Notes: a model not told the origin generated them from the sequence alone. A DNA stretch of 64,000 nt from Ensifer sp. USDA 6670 (GCA_000421085.1 ATWE01000021.1:1-64000), one strand, 5' to 3'. Numbered from the stretch's first letter, positions 1 through 9,520 are shown. A program made the numbers and translations.

Positions 1-348
1 ATCATCATCTCCGGCGGCCGGGCGCTCGGCTCCTCGGAGAAGTTCAAGGAAGTCATCCTGCCGGTTGCCGACAAGCTCGGCGCCGCCGTCGGCGCCTCCC
101 GCGCCGCCGTCGATGCCGGCTATGCACCGAACGACTGGCAGGTCGGCCAGACCGGCAAGGTGGTTGCCCCCGACCTCTACATCGCCTGCGGCATTTCCGG
201 TGCGATCCAGCACCTCGCCGGCATGAAGGACAGCAAGGTGATCGTCGCCATCAACAAGGACGAGGAAGCGCCGATCTTCCAGGTCGCCGACTACGGCCTC
301 GTCGCCGATCTCTTCGAAGTCCTGCCGGAACTCGAAAAGGCGCTTTGA
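1..348 (+). CDS. etfA: Electron transfer flavoprotein alpha subunit, C-terminal part (5' end outside window)
   Basis: The reading frame is open from base 1 and encodes about 115 residues, the FAD-binding C-terminal domain of ETF-alpha. Visible family features are SGGRALGS near the start, [19 protein letters not shown] and the closing stretch ending [14 protein letters not shown] carries electrons from acyl-CoA dehydrogenases to ETF-quinone oxidoreductase. Its position just before a 3-hydroxybutyryl-CoA dehydrogenase matches the etfB-etfA-hbd order common in rhizobia. Only the N-terminal half is missing, because of the window edge. A GTG at 160 lies inside the gene and is not a start. Confidence 0.95.
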   Translation: MIISGGRALGSSEKFKEVILPVADKLGAAVGASRAAVDAGYAPNDWQVGQTGKVVAPDLYIACGISGAIQHLAGMKDSKVIVAINKDEEAPIFQVADYGLVADLFEVLPELEKAL

Positions 349-408
349 GGCACCGGCTACCGGCACGAAAAAGCTGGAAAAAGCGCCGGCATGGCATTAA
401 CAATCATA

Positions 409-438
409 CCGGGCCGGCCCTGCCGGCCCGGTAATTTT
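409..438 (+). terminator. Rho-independent terminator-like hairpin after etfA
   Basis: A perfect 10-bp stem (CCGGGCCGGC / GCCGGCCCGG, loop CCT) is followed by TAATTTTG. It lies 60 bases after the etfA stop and before the next start, so it probably ends or attenuates the etf transcript. The T tract is short. Confidence 0.6.
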
Positions 439-491
439 GCATCTGCGGCAGCGTCGTTGCCGCAACCTGTTGAACATGGGTGTTCGCTTCA

Positions 492-1364
492 ATGATCAAG
501 ACGGTGGGAATTATCGGCGCAGGACAGATGGGCTGCGGCATTGCCCATGTTTCGGCAGCCGCCGGATATAAGGTTCAGCTCTACGATATCGCTGCGGACC
601 GCATCGAGGCGGGGCTTGCCACCATCAACGGCAATCTCGCTCGGCAGGTCTCATCCGGCAAGATGAGCGACGAGGACCGCAAGCGGGCGCTTTCCCTGAT
701 CAAGGGCTCAGGCGATATCAACGACCTTGCGCAGGCCGATCTCGTCATCGAGGCGGTCACCGAAGACGAAACCGTCAAGCGCAAGATCTACGGTCAGGTC
801 TGCCCGGTCATGAGGCCGGATGCTATCCTGGCGACCAACACATCGTCCCTGTCCATCACCCGACTCGCATCTGCGACCGATCGTCCCGAACGGTTCATGG
901 GCATCCACTTCATGAACCCGGTCCCCGTCATGAAACTGGTGGAGCTCGTACGCGGTATCGCCACGGAGGAAGAGACCTTCAAGGCGGCAAAGGAATTCGT
1001 CGCGCATCTCGACAAGACCGTTACCGTCGCCGAAGATTTCCCCGCTTTCATCGTCAACCGCATCCTGTTGCCGATGATCAACGAGGCGATCTACACGCTC
1101 TATGAAGGCGTCGGCACTGTCGATGCCATCGACACGGCCATGAAGCTCGGCGCCAATCATCCGATGGGCCCTTTGCAGCTCGCCGATTTCATCGGCCTCG
1201 ACACATGCCTGTCGATCATGCAGGTGCTGCATGACGGCCTGGCTGATTCGAAGTATCGCCCCTGTCCGCTGCTCGTAAAATATGTCGAGGCCGGTTGGCT
1301 CGGCCGCAAGTCCGGCCGCGGCTTCTACGACTACAGGGGCGAGGTGCCCGTACCGACGCGCTGA
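492..1364 (+). CDS. hbdA: 3-hydroxybutyryl-CoA dehydrogenase
   Basis: This 290-residue protein belongs to the short 3-hydroxyacyl-CoA dehydrogenases (PaaH/Hbd type). They oxidise 3-hydroxybutyryl-CoA to acetoacetyl-CoA with NAD(P), as used in butyrate and polyhydroxybutyrate metabolism. The Rossmann motif GIIGAGQMGCGIAH is at the N-terminus, followed by NTSSLSIT. The catalytic-His region HFMNPVPVMKLVE and the C-terminal domain with NRILLPMINEA and a GRKSGRGFYDY end are intact. ATG 492 is preferred over the in-frame GTG 480 because the family starts right before the Rossmann strand. Linkage to etfA supports a role in short-chain acyl-CoA oxidation. It converges on tlpA. Confidence 0.92.
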   Translation: MIKTVGIIGAGQMGCGIAHVSAAAGYKVQLYDIAADRIEAGLATINGNLARQVSSGKMSDEDRKRALSLIKGSGDINDLAQADLVIEAVTEDETVKRKIYGQVCPVMRPDAILATNTSSLSITRLASATDRPERFMGIHFMNPVPVMKLVELVRGIATEEETFKAAKEFVAHLDKTVTVAEDFPAFIVNRILLPMINEAIYTLYEGVGTVDAIDTAMKLGANHPMGPLQLADFIGLDTCLSIMQVLHDGLADSKYRPCPLLVKYVEAGWLGRKSGRGFYDYRGEVPVPTR

Positions 1365-1401
1365 CCTTTCAGGTAAGCCGGAAGGTTCCCGCAGCGATCC
1401 C

Positions 1402-2076
1402 TCAGCTTCCCGCAGGCGGTGTCAAAGCCGCCTCGATCAGGTTCTTCGCATCATCGCTGTCCCATACGGCCGGTCCGTTCATCGACCCCAGAAGGCAGCC
1501 CTTTTCGTCCAGAAGCAAGGTAGCGGGAAGGCCGAAGGCGAGCCCCTCCTTCTTGAGTGTGTTGAAAACCCCCATCGAGGCATCGCGGTAGTAGCCAAGC
1601 GCATGAACGCCGACCTCGTCGAGGAACGCCTTCGGTTTGTCGTCGGCACCGGTGTCGATGTTGATTGCGACCACCTCGAAACGGTCGCCGCCGAGCGCCT
1701 GCTGCAGGGCGTTGAGCGCCGGCATCTCCTCCCGGCAAGGTACGCACCAGGTGGCCCAGAGGTTGACCAGAATTGTCTTGCCGGCAAAGGCGGCAAGCGT
1801 CAGCGGCTTGCCGTCGGGACCTGCGAAATTAAGGCCGCCGACCGGGCGCGCGTTGTCCGCCGGCGTCATCGCCGCCACCTGGCCGCGCATCAGCGGGGTG
1901 AGCGAAGCCACCTTTTGACCGGCAAGCGGGCAGCTCGCATCCGCCGTCGGCGTGACGCCGCCATTGCCAGACCCCGTCTCCTTCACGTATACCGCAGCCG
2001 CACCGGCGATCACGCCCAGAAGGGCGGCGAGCGCGAACAATTTAAGGGCCGGAGGGCGTTTCTTCTGGTCTGGCAT
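1402..2076 (-). CDS. tlpA: TlpA-type membrane-anchored thiol:disulfide oxidoreductase
   Basis: 224 residues: a short cytoplasmic tail, one N-terminal membrane anchor (about residues 11-30) and a periplasmic thioredoxin fold with the active site WCVPC (residues 110-114). Members reduce apo-cytochrome oxidase or cytochrome c thiols; Bradyrhizobium TlpA serves cytochrome aa3 biogenesis. A second Cys pair (Cys49 and one near residue 205) fits the additional structural disulfide of that protein. I chose ATG 2076 because the signal-anchor follows directly; longer in-frame extensions run into argH. The start lies only 25 bases from the divergent argH start. Confidence 0.9.
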   Translation of the reverse strand: MPDQKKRPPALKLFALAALLGVIAGAAAVYVKETGSGNGGVTPTADASCPLAGQKVASLTPLMRGQVAAMTPADNARPVGGLNFAGPDGKPLTLAAFAGKTILVNLWATWCVPCREEMPALNALQQALGGDRFEVVAINIDTGADDKPKAFLDEVGVHALGYYRDASMGVFNTLKKEGLAFGLPATLLLDEKGCLLGSMNGPAVWDSDDAKNLIEAALTPPAGS

Positions 2077-2101
2077 TTCATTCTCCAAGGCGGGCATCCT
2101 G

Positions 2102-3505
2102 ATGGCTGACGGCAGTTCCGAGACGAAATCCTCCAACCAGATGTGGGGCGGTCGCTTCGCCTCGGGCCCGGACGCGATCATGGAGGAGATAAATGCCTCG
2201 ATCGGCTTCGACAAGAAGCTCTATGCCCAGGACATCCGCGGCTCAATAGCGCATGCGACGATGCTGGCGCATCAAGGCATCATTTCCGTCGAAGACAAAG
2301 ACAAGATCGTTCACGGCCTCGACACGATCCTGTCAGAGATCGACAGCGGCGCATTCGAATTCTCGCGCCGGCTGGAAGACATCCACATGAACATCGAGGC
2401 GCGGCTGGCGACGCTGATCGGCCCGGCCGCAGGCCGCCTCCACACGGCGCGCTCGCGCAACGACCAGGTCGCGCTCGATTTCCGCCTCTGGGTGAAAGAG
2501 GAGCTGCAGAAGACCGAGAAGGCGCTGACCGGCCTCATCGCCGCCTTTCTCGACCGCGCCGAGGAGCATGCCGAAACGGTGATGCCCGGCTTCACCCATT
2601 TGCAAACGGCGCAGCCGGTCACCTTCGGGCATCACTGCATGGCCTATGTGGAAATGTTCGGCCGCGACCGCGCGCGCGTTCGCCACGCGATCGAGCACAT
2701 GGACGAAAGCCCGATCGGCGCAGCCGCGCTTGCCGGCACCGGCTTCCCCATCGACCGGCACATGACCGCCAAGGCGCTCGGCTTCCGAGAGCCGACGCGC
2801 AATTCCATCGATACCGTGTCCGACCGCGACTTCGCGCTTGAATTCCTGTCGATCGCCGCGATCGCGGCGACCCACCTGTCGCGGCTCGCGGAAGAAATCG
2901 TCATCTGGTCGACGCCGCAATTCGGTTTCATCCGTCTGTCGGACGCCTTTTCGACCGGTTCGTCGATCATGCCGCAGAAGAAGAACCCCGATGCGGCCGA
3001 GCTCGTGCGCGCCAAGACCGGCCGGGTCAACGGCTCGCTGGTTGCGCTGCTGACGGTGATGAAGGGCCTGCCCCTCGCCTATTCCAAGGACATGCAGGAA
3101 GACAAGGAACAAGTCTTCGATGCGGCCGAGAGCCTCGAACTCGCAATCGCGGCCATGACCGGCATGATCCGCGACGTGACGATACGCGCCGACCGGATGA
3201 AGGCCGCAGCAGGCTCCGGCTACTCGACGGCCACAGATCTCGCCGATTGGCTGGTGCGCGAGGCCGGTCTTCCCTTCCGCGACGCCCACCATGTGACAGG
3301 CCGCGTCGTCGCGCTTGCGGAACAGAAGGGATGCGATCTCGCCGACCTCCCGCTTGCCGAGCTGCAGGCGATCAATTCCGCGATAACCGACAAGGTCTAC
3401 GGCGTCCTGACGGTCGAGGCCTCCGTGGCAAGCCGCACCAGTTTCGGCGGTACTGCGCCCTCCGAGGTCCGCAAGCAGATCGCCTGGTGGCGGGCGCGCA
3501 ACTAG
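2102..3505 (+). CDS. argH: Argininosuccinate lyase
   Basis: 467 residues, the normal length for ArgH, which splits argininosuccinate into arginine and fumarate in the last step of arginine synthesis. The family signature [10 protein letters not shown] is at residues 287-296 on the flexible loop with the catalytic serine. TARSRNDQV and the TH of [10 protein letters not shown] (residues 163-172) are also present. ATG 2102 (MADGSS) gives the conserved N-terminus; the frame remains open upstream into the tlpA leader, but that part is not protein-like. The stop codon TAG is the first three bases of a dispersed repeat. The next genes in the same direction are a small lipoprotein and lysA. Confidence 0.96.
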   Translation: MADGSSETKSSNQMWGGRFASGPDAIMEEINASIGFDKKLYAQDIRGSIAHATMLAHQGIISVEDKDKIVHGLDTILSEIDSGAFEFSRRLEDIHMNIEARLATLIGPAAGRLHTARSRNDQVALDFRLWVKEELQKTEKALTGLIAAFLDRAEEHAETVMPGFTHLQTAQPVTFGHHCMAYVEMFGRDRARVRHAIEHMDESPIGAAALAGTGFPIDRHMTAKALGFREPTRNSIDTVSDRDFALEFLSIAAIAATHLSRLAEEIVIWSTPQFGFIRLSDAFSTGSSIMPQKKNPDAAELVRAKTGRVNGSLVALLTVMKGLPLAYSKDMQEDKEQVFDAAESLELAIAAMTGMIRDVTIRADRMKAAAGSGYSTATDLADWLVREAGLPFRDAHHVTGRVVALAEQKGCDLADLPLAELQAINSAITDKVYGVLTVEASVASRTSFGGTAPSEVRKQIAWWRARN

Positions 3506-3550
3506 AGCACTCCAGGAAAAATGTGTAGCGGTTTTCCGTGGGGAAGTCCG
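3503..3550 (+). repeat. TTAGAGCA-type rhizobial intergenic repeat, copy 1
   Basis: Begins TAGAGCACTCCAGGAAAAAT and continues through GTAGCGGTTTTCCGTG. It matches other copies in this window at 18804, 36274, 42811 and, on the minus strand, 60719-60665. Its first three bases are the argH stop codon. Confidence 0.7.
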
Positions 3551-3700
3551 TGGGCTCCAATGCTCCTCTTCCCTGCGCAGAAACAGGGTGCACAAGGCGC
3601 CGAAAAATCGGTAAGACATCGCACCGGAGTGGCGCAGGGAAATTTTCCTGCCGCCGCCGCGCTCCCAAGATCAATCGGCTCTCAGCTTCGGCAAAGGGAA

Positions 3701-3901
3701 ATGACGATGACATTCAGGAAGGCCGCCCGAATCGCGCTTCTTCTGGCAATCCCCGGGCTGGTTCTCGCCGGCTGCGGGCGTAAGGGCGACCTCGACCGGC
3801 CAGGGGCCACCACACCGATCAACACGAAAACGCCCGCCGGTACTGTCGCGCCGAAGCAAACCGTCGACGACCGCCCATTCCTGCTTGACCCACTCCTCTG
3901 A
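3701..3901 (+). CDS. Small LptM/LppL-like lipoprotein
   Basis: A 66-residue protein with a typical lipoprotein signal: Arg/Lys N-terminus, hydrophobic core and lipobox LAGC, so the mature protein starts with a lipidated Cys followed by GRKGDL. The CGRKGDL start and short proline-rich tail resemble the LptM (YifL) family, which in E. coli assists maturation of the LptD/E lipopolysaccharide translocon. Rhizobia commonly carry such a gene directly upstream of lysA, as here (14 bases between stop and start). AAAGGGAA precedes ATG 3701; ATG 3707 is a second possible start. The family name is recognised, but the LptM function is inferred. Confidence 0.78.
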   Translation: MTMTFRKAARIALLLAIPGLVLAGCGRKGDLDRPGATTPINTKTPAGTVAPKQTVDDRPFLLDPLL

Positions 3902-3915
3902 GCCGAGGAAAGATC

Positions 3916-5184
3916 GTGAACCATTTCCAATACCGCGACGGAATTCTTTACGCAGAAGACGTGCCCCTGACGGAGATCGCGCGCGCCGTCGGCACGCCGT
4001 TCTACTGTTATTCGACCGCTACGCTGGAGCGCCATTACAGGGTCTTTTCGCAAGCCTTTGCCGATGTGGACTCCATGGTCTGCTATGCGATGAAGGCCAA
4101 TTCGAACCAGGCGGTGCTGAAAACGCTCGGCCGTCTCGGCGCGGGCCTGGACGTCGTGTCCGAGGGTGAACTGCGCCGCGCGCTTGCAGCGGGCATTCCG
4201 GCAAGCCGGATCATGTTCTCGGGCGTCGGCAAGACCGCGCGCGAGATGGATTTTGCTCTCGAGGCAGGCATCTATTGCTTCAACGTCGAATCCGAGCCGG
4301 AGTTGGAGGTCCTGAACCAGCGGGCCGTACGCGCCGGCCGACGGGCGCCGGTTTCCTTCCGCATCAATCCCGACGTCGATGCCCGCACCCATGCGAAGAT
4401 CTCGACCGGGAAGAAGGAAAACAAGTTCGGCATTTCCTGGGACCGGGCACGTAGCGTCTACGCTCACGCCGCCGAGCTTCCCGGCATCGAGGTGACCGGG
4501 ATCGACATGCATATCGGCAGCCAGATCACCGAGCTGCAGCCTTTCGATGACGCCTTCAAGCTGTTGCGCGAACTGGTCGATACGCTGCGTTCCGACGGGC
4601 ATGTCATTGAGCACGTGGATATCGGCGGCGGTCTCGGCATTCCCTACCGTGAAGACAACAATCCACCGCCGTTGCCGGACGCCTATGCCGATATCGTCAA
4701 GAACCAGCTCAAGGGCCTCGACTGCAAGATCGTGACCGAACCCGGCCGGCTGATCGTCGGCAATGCCGGCATTCTCGTCACCGAAGTGGTCTACGTGAAG
4801 GACGGCGGCGACAAGACCTTTGTCATCGTCGATGGAGCGATGAACGATCTCATCCGCCCGACGCTCTACGAGGCCTATCACGAGATACGCCCGGTGAGGA
4901 TTTCGGCCGCCAGCGCGCCGCGCATCAAGGCCGATGTCGTCGGGCCGGTCTGCGAGACCGGCGACTATCTGGCACTCGACCGGGAGATGGCGATGCCGAA
5001 GCCCGGCGATCTGTTCGCGATCGGCTCGGCGGGCGCCTACGGTGCCGTACAGGCGGGAACCTATAATAGCCGCCTGCTGGTGCCCGAAGTGCTCGTCAAC
5101 GGCGATCGTTTCCACGTGATCCGCCCGCGCCGCGACTACGACGAGCTGATCGGCCTCGACTCCGTGCCGGACTGGCTCGACTGA
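3916..5184 (+). CDS. lysA: Diaminopimelate decarboxylase
   Basis: 422 residues, normal for LysA, a fold-type III PLP enzyme that converts meso-diaminopimelate to L-lysine. The PLP-binding lysine is Lys60 in CYAMKANSN. HIGSQ, GGGLGIPY and EPGRLIVGNAG mark the phosphate-binding and substrate regions, and the C-terminal CETGDY motif supplies the Cys from the partner subunit. The start is GTG 3916, preceded by GAGGAAAGATC and directly followed by the conserved N-terminus. It follows the LptM-like gene closely and is probably co-transcribed with it. Confidence 0.95.
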   Translation: MNHFQYRDGILYAEDVPLTEIARAVGTPFYCYSTATLERHYRVFSQAFADVDSMVCYAMKANSNQAVLKTLGRLGAGLDVVSEGELRRALAAGIPASRIMFSGVGKTAREMDFALEAGIYCFNVESEPELEVLNQRAVRAGRRAPVSFRINPDVDARTHAKISTGKKENKFGISWDRARSVYAHAAELPGIEVTGIDMHIGSQITELQPFDDAFKLLRELVDTLRSDGHVIEHVDIGGGLGIPYREDNNPPPLPDAYADIVKNQLKGLDCKIVTEPGRLIVGNAGILVTEVVYVKDGGDKTFVIVDGAMNDLIRPTLYEAYHEIRPVRISAASAPRIKADVVGPVCETGDYLALDREMAMPKPGDLFAIGSAGAYGAVQAGTYNSRLLVPEVLVNGDRFHVIRPRRDYDELIGLDSVPDWLD

Positions 5185-5215
5185 GCTCCAGCAACGCTTT
5201 CACGATTGGGGTTGC

Positions 5216-5249
5216 GGGCGGCGATCACGCATTGTTTTACGGGCCGCCC
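5216..5249 (+). terminator. Weak terminator-like inverted repeat after lysA
   Basis: GGGCGGC at 5216-5222 pairs with GCCGCCC at 5243-5249, 30 bases after the lysA stop. There is no T tract, so it may be a transcript-stabilising stem rather than a true terminator. Confidence 0.3.
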
Positions 5250-5324
5250 TCGTCTTCGCCACAAACAATGTTATCCTGACCATTGACCGCCTGCGGTCGA
5301 AGGATCGAAAGGAAGTTTCGGCGG

Positions 5325-7985
5325 ATGACGCAATTCCGGCAGGATGAAACGCCAAAACCGCAGTCGTTCGCCAGGATGCTGGCGGCGAAGCGATTCCTCG
5401 CCCGTTTTGTTCTTTTGGCCGAAGAGCTGCTGCCACGCATGCTCGTTCCCGCCTCGCTCGTTCTCCTGTTTCTCTCCGCCGGCTGGGTCGGCCTCTTTCG
5501 GGCCGCGCCGTTCTGGCTGCATGCCGCCCTTCTTCTCGCTTTCGTCGTAGGGCTGTTCATCTCCCTGTTGCCGCTGACCCGTATTCGCTGGCCCGAAACG
5601 CCCGAGGCGGACCGGATGCTGGAAGAGCGCAACCGGCTGCCCCATCAGGCGATCCGCGTCCAGGACGATGCGCCCGCAACGGAGGGCGCGTTCGGCGCCG
5701 CACTCTGGCGCGAACATCAGGCGCGTATGGCGCGTATGGTCAGGGAACTCGATACGGGTCTGCCTCGCCCCGATATCGCACGGCATGACCCTTGGGCGCT
5801 GAGGGCCATCCCCGTCCTCCTTGCATGCGTCGCCTTCGCCTATTCCTATTCGAACCGCGCCGGACTGGTTTCGGATGCCTTCCGCCTGCCCGCGCAGGAG
5901 GCAGTGACGACCGACATCCGTATCGATGCATGGGTGACACCGCCCGCCTATACCGGCCGCGCGCCGATCTTTCTTACGGGGCGTCAGGACGCGACGGTGC
6001 CGGACGGCGACGAGGGGCAGGATCCGCAGGAGAAGGCTCAAATCACGATACCCCAGTTCAGCGACCTTACGGTGCGAATAACCGGCGCCGGGACCGAGGA
6101 CGCGGTCAGCTACGCCGAGGCGGGCAACGAGCCGGTGGCAATCCCTCCGTCGGACGCCAAGGCGGAGGCGAAATCCGGGCCGGAAACGGCCAAACCCGAA
6201 ACGCCCCCCGAAACGCCCCAGGCATCTCCGAATGCGGCCCGCAATCATGTTTACAAGATCGCCAAGGACGGAACGCTCTCCGTCGGCGGCCAGAGCTGGA
6301 GCTTCAGGATCACGCCCGACAGCGTGCCCGGCATCGCTTTCGACGGCGCACCGCGTCCAACCGTCAATGCAGCGCTCGATATCAGCTACCTGGCCCATGA
6401 CGACTATGGCATCGCGCAGGCCTGGGCCGAGATAACGCCCGTCGAGGAGCCCGCAAAGGATGCCCATCCGCTCTACGCGCCTCCCGAATATCGCCTCGAT
6501 CTGCCGCGCCGCAATGCCCGTGAAGCGAAGGGAACCACGAGCCGCAATCTGAGTGAGCATCCGCTTGCCGGAAAGCGCGTGAGCATCACGCTCGTAGCTC
6601 GTGATGCAGCCGGCCAGGAGGGGCGAAGCGTGCCGCAGGAGATCGTTCTGCCGGCGCGCCGGTTCTTCGAACCCCTCGCCGCTGCCGTCGCAGAACAGCG
6701 CCAGGTCTTCGCGCTCGACGCCAACCAATTGCCGCGCGCAATCGATCTCAATGATGCGCTGACGCTTTATCCCGAGGAGACGATTCCCAATGCCACCCAC
6801 TTCCTGCTGCTGAAGTCGGCACGCACGCGCATGCAGCTCGCCCGAAACGACGACATGCTGCGCGATGCCGCCGACCACCTGTGGGAAATCGCGCTGGGCA
6901 TCGAGGACGGTGACCTGTCGCTCGCTGATCGGCGGCTGCGTGACGCGCAGCAGGCGCTGTCGGACGCGCTCGAACGCAACGCCTCGGACGAGGAAATCGC
7001 TCGGCTGATGGACGAGCTTCGCCAGGCGATGCAGGAATATATGCGGGCGCTCGCCGAGCAGGCCGCTAAGAACCCCGCCGTCGCTGCCAATCCCGAGATG
7101 AACAACGTGTTGCGCCAGCAGGACCTGCAGAAGATGATGGACCAGATCGAAAATCTGGCCCGCTCCGGCGCGCGCGATCAGGCGCGGCAGATGCTCTCCG
7201 AACTGCAGAGGATGATGAACAATCTCCAGGCCGGACGCATGCAGCAGCAGATGGGCGAGCAGAACAACGCCATGCGGCAGCAGATGGACAAGCTCGGCGA
7301 GCTGATGCAGCAGCAGCAGCAGCTGATGGACGAAACCTTCAAGCTGGACCAGGCACTGCGCGACCGGATGCAGCGTGGCGATCCGCTCGAAGGCGAGGAC
7401 GAGGAACTCTTCGGCCAGGACATGCCCCAGGAACCCGGACAGCGGGGTGACCCCAGCGGGCAGCCCAACCCGATGGACGACATGACCGCCGAGCAATTGA
7501 AGGAGGCTCTCAAGCAATTGAGAGAGCAGCAGGAATCGCTCGGCAAGCAACTCGGCGACCTGCAGAAGGGGCTCGAGAACCTGGGTATCAAGCCTGGCAA
7601 GGGTTTCGGTCAGGCGCAGCGCGAGATGGAAGGTGCGGCCGGCGCTCTCGGGAAGGGCCAGGGCGAGCAGGCGGTCGGCAGCCAGGGCCGGGCCCTGCAG
7701 GCGCTGCGCGAGGGCGCGCAGGACATGATGAACCAGATGCAGGCCCAGGGTCAGGGGCAAGGTCCCGGACAAGGCGTTCCACAATATGGTCAGAACGGGC
7801 GTGACCCGCTCGGCCGCCGACAGCAGAACGCCGGTCCGGATTTCGGCGATCAGGTGAAGGTGCCCGACGAAATCGACACCCAGCGCGCCCGCCAGATCCT
7901 CGAAGAGATCCGTCGCAAGTTGGGTGACAGCCTGTCGCCCGAACTGGAGCGGCAGTATCTCGAGCGGCTGCTCGACATGCGGTGA
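5325..7985 (+). CDS. TIGR02302/DUF4175-family membrane protein
   Basis: 886 residues, the usual size for this alphaproteobacterial family of unknown function. Two hydrophobic segments lie at about residues 40-60 and 63-83 and a third at about 161-178. A long soluble part follows, beginning with an Ig-like or envelope-type region (GRAPIFLTG). The C-terminal third is rich in Gln, Met and Glu, with predicted coiled coil and a run of consecutive Gln from CAG codons near 7308-7322. ATG 5325 (GGAAG upstream) is chosen over the in-frame codon at 5283. No catalytic motif was recognised. It stands alone after lysA and converges on a receiver gene. Confidence 0.85.
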   Translation: MTQFRQDETPKPQSFARMLAAKRFLARFVLLAEELLPRMLVPASLVLLFLSAGWVGLFRAAPFWLHAALLLAFVVGLFISLLPLTRIRWPETPEADRMLEERNRLPHQAIRVQDDAPATEGAFGAALWREHQARMARMVRELDTGLPRPDIARHDPWALRAIPVLLACVAFAYSYSNRAGLVSDAFRLPAQEAVTTDIRIDAWVTPPAYTGRAPIFLTGRQDATVPDGDEGQDPQEKAQITIPQFSDLTVRITGAGTEDAVSYAEAGNEPVAIPPSDAKAEAKSGPETAKPETPPETPQASPNAARNHVYKIAKDGTLSVGGQSWSFRITPDSVPGIAFDGAPRPTVNAALDISYLAHDDYGIAQAWAEITPVEEPAKDAHPLYAPPEYRLDLPRRNAREAKGTTSRNLSEHPLAGKRVSITLVARDAAGQEGRSVPQEIVLPARRFFEPLAAAVAEQRQVFALDANQLPRAIDLNDALTLYPEETIPNATHFLLLKSARTRMQLARNDDMLRDAADHLWEIALGIEDGDLSLADRRLRDAQQALSDALERNASDEEIARLMDELRQAMQEYMRALAEQAAKNPAVAANPEMNNVLRQQDLQKMMDQIENLARSGARDQARQMLSELQRMMNNLQAGRMQQQMGEQNNAMRQQMDKLGELMQQQQQLMDETFKLDQALRDRMQRGDPLEGEDEELFGQDMPQEPGQRGDPSGQPNPMDDMTAEQLKEALKQLREQQESLGKQLGDLQKGLENLGIKPGKGFGQAQREMEGAAGALGKGQGEQAVGSQGRALQALREGAQDMMNQMQAQGQGQGPGQGVPQYGQNGRDPLGRRQQNAGPDFGDQVKVPDEIDTQRARQILEEIRRKLGDSLSPELERQYLERLLDMR

Positions 7986-8017
7986 TGACCTATGGCCTTC
8001 GGCGCTTGCGCGCGTCG

Positions 8018-8186
8018 CGGCCCCTCATCCGGCCTGCCGGCCACTTTCTCCCCGTGGTGACGCTAGGGCATATACACATCTGATCCTCTCGCGGGCCCTT
8101 GCCTTGAGGCAGACGATTAGCGGTCGCTTGCCCAACCGATGCCACGGGCAGACCGCAAAAGTGGAAGCGAGGGGTCGCCGCAGGTA
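8018..8186. repeat. RIME-like rhizobial mosaic repeat between convergent genes
   Basis: The stretch starts CCCCTCATCCGGCCTGCCGG followed by CCACTTTCTCCCC. That wording is characteristic of the Rhizobium-specific intergenic mosaic elements. The rest (LacI-like or coding content absent) has several short inverted repeats and no plausible gene. Identification is from memory of the family, not from an alignment. Confidence 0.5.
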
Positions 8187-8209
8187 GTCTCCCCCACAAG
8201 GGGGGAGAC
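8187..8209. terminator. Perfect hairpin between convergent genes
   Basis: GTCTCCCCC (8187-8195), loop ACAAG, GGGGGAGAC (8201-8209). It sits between the ends of the DUF4175 gene and the receiver gene and could end both transcripts. There is no T tract on either side. Confidence 0.4.
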
Positions 8210-8223
8210 GACAAGGGGCGACG

Positions 8224-8583
8224 TCACGCGGCCAGCGCCAGAGCGACAGCCTTGCGAATGTCGGGCAGTGAAAAAGGCTTCTCGATGACATCTACGACCT
8301 TGCCGGAGAGGTCGTCGGCACGCTCGCGTTGTTCGGCGTAGCCGGTCATCAACAGGATTTTCAATGCCGGAAAGGCGGCGGCCGCCTGATGTGCAAGTTC
8401 GATGCCGTCCATGACCGGCATCCGGATATCGGATAGCAACAGGTCGAACGGCTGATCGCGAAGGCAGGCGAGCCCATCGGCTCCGTCCCCGGCTTCAACG
8501 GTTTCGTGCCCGTCAAGCCGCAAAGCGCGCGCGACGAACGAGCGCAAGCCATCTTCATCCTCGGTGATCAGGATTTTCGCCAT
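8224..8583 (-). CDS. Single-domain response regulator, CpdR-like
   Basis: 119 residues, only a receiver domain: acidic pocket at Asp9/Asp11, phospho-acceptor Asp52 in LLLSDIRMPVMDG, conserved Thr/Ser at LLMTGYAEQ and Lys102 in EKPF. There is no output domain. Receivers of this length and wording (MDGIELA, TGYA) include CpdR, which in Caulobacter directs ClpXP proteolysis during the cell cycle; Sinorhizobium has more than one CpdR. Calling it CpdR is inference, because stand-alone receivers of other pathways look similar. ATG 8583 is preferred to the ATG at 8586 for its better spacing to GGGAGG. Confidence 0.85.
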   Translation of the reverse strand: MAKILITEDEDGLRSFVARALRLDGHETVEAGDGADGLACLRDQPFDLLLSDIRMPVMDGIELAHQAAAAFPALKILLMTGYAEQRERADDLSGKVVDVIEKPFSLPDIRKAVALALAA

Positions 8584-8806
8584 CATGGCCTCCCGTATTT
8601 TTTCTGCGGGGAGCGACGCGGCGACTGAATGCCATGAACGCTCCGTTGGGTCTCCGTATCGTCCGCCGCCTCATGCGACCGCGATACGTCTCCCAAACAA
8701 ACAGCTTTTCGTTTGATTCCGGTAAACGCGATAGGAGGCATTTTAATCATTCAGCGGCGCCGGAACGATCCCAGTGATGGGGCCACGGCAAAAACGGTGC
8801 ACCCGG

Positions 8807-9352
8807 TTACGTTGCGTCGCCGGTCACGACCCCGACGAACGGCAGTTCGCGGAACGCGTAGGCGACATCCATGCCGTAGCCGACCACGAAATGATCCGGG
8901 CATTCGAAGCCGACATAATCCGCTTCGAGATCGACGCGCCGCTTCACCCGCTTGTCGAGCAATACCGCGATCGTGACGTTTCGTGCGCCGCGCTCCAGGA
9001 GCAGTTCCTTGGCGAAACTCAGGGTGCGGCCGGACTCCAGAATGTCGTCTATGAGGAGCACGTCACGGTCACGCACGTCGCTGTCGATATCCTTGGTGAT
9101 CTTGACGCCCTTGGATTCGGTCCCGGTTCCGTAGCTCGAAAGCGTGATGAACTCGACCTCCGGAGCAAGGCCTGCCGCATGCATAGCGCGGATCAGATCG
9201 GCCGCGAAGATGAAGGAGCCCTTCAGGATCGAGATGACCAGAAGATCCTTGTGCGGCCCCCGAACGATGTCGCCAGCCATTTCCTGATTTCTCGCCGCAA
9301 TGGTTTCGGCGCTGTAGAGGACTTCGATATTCTTGCCGCGGACGACGGGCAT
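8807..9352 (-). CDS. hpt: Hypoxanthine phosphoribosyltransferase
   Basis: 181 residues, the normal bacterial length. The PRPP-binding motif DVLLIDDILESGRT is intact, as are the ILKGSF dipeptide loop and the C-terminal purine-binding region with DFVVGYG-type wording (DHFVVGYGMDVAYAFRELP). It salvages hypoxanthine (and probably guanine) to the nucleotide. ATG 9352 (MPVVRGKNIEV) follows CTGGAGAAACCCGC; the upstream extension to 9415 is not protein-like. The receiver gene lies downstream on the same strand after a 223-base gap, so co-transcription is uncertain. Confidence 0.93.
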   Translation of the reverse strand: MPVVRGKNIEVLYSAETIAARNQEMAGDIVRGPHKDLLVISILKGSFIFAADLIRAMHAAGLAPEVEFITLSSYGTGTESKGVKITKDIDSDVRDRDVLLIDDILESGRTLSFAKELLLERGARNVTIAVLLDKRVKRRVDLEADYVGFECPDHFVVGYGMDVAYAFRELPFVGVVTGDAT

Positions 9353-9426
9353 GCGGGTTTCTCCAGTTCGTAAGGAAGAACACCAGCCTTCCCTCTGGAT
9401 CACGTAGACCGACATAAGGTCGACTC

Positions 9427-9440
9427 AAATCATCGTGATC
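9427..9440 (+). repeat. Short shared motif AAATCATCGTGATC, copy 1
   Basis: The 14-mer AAATCATCGTGATC, preceded by GGTCGAC at 9419, recurs at 14804-14817 with GGTCGAC upstream again. Both sit in gaps upstream of genes. It is probably a decayed copy of the hairpin element seen at 14782. Confidence 0.4.
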
Positions 9441-9520
9441 GAATTTCAGCGTCTGCATGTCTTTGCCGTCGTAGCGGCTACGATGCAACGACACATGCAA
9501 GTAGGCGCCGATTAGCACAT

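Noticed and set aside
2333..3619. 428-codon minus-strand frame opposite argH
   Set aside because: Antisense to a certain gene; no motif.
3682..5115. 477-codon minus-strand frame opposite lysA
   Set aside because: lysA on the plus strand is certain and the antisense frame has no family features.
5271..7784. 837-codon minus-strand frame opposite the DUF4175 gene
   Set aside because: It is the antisense shadow of a GC-rich coding frame; the plus-strand protein has clear membrane segments and family features, while the antisense one is Leu/Arg/His-rich without a fold.
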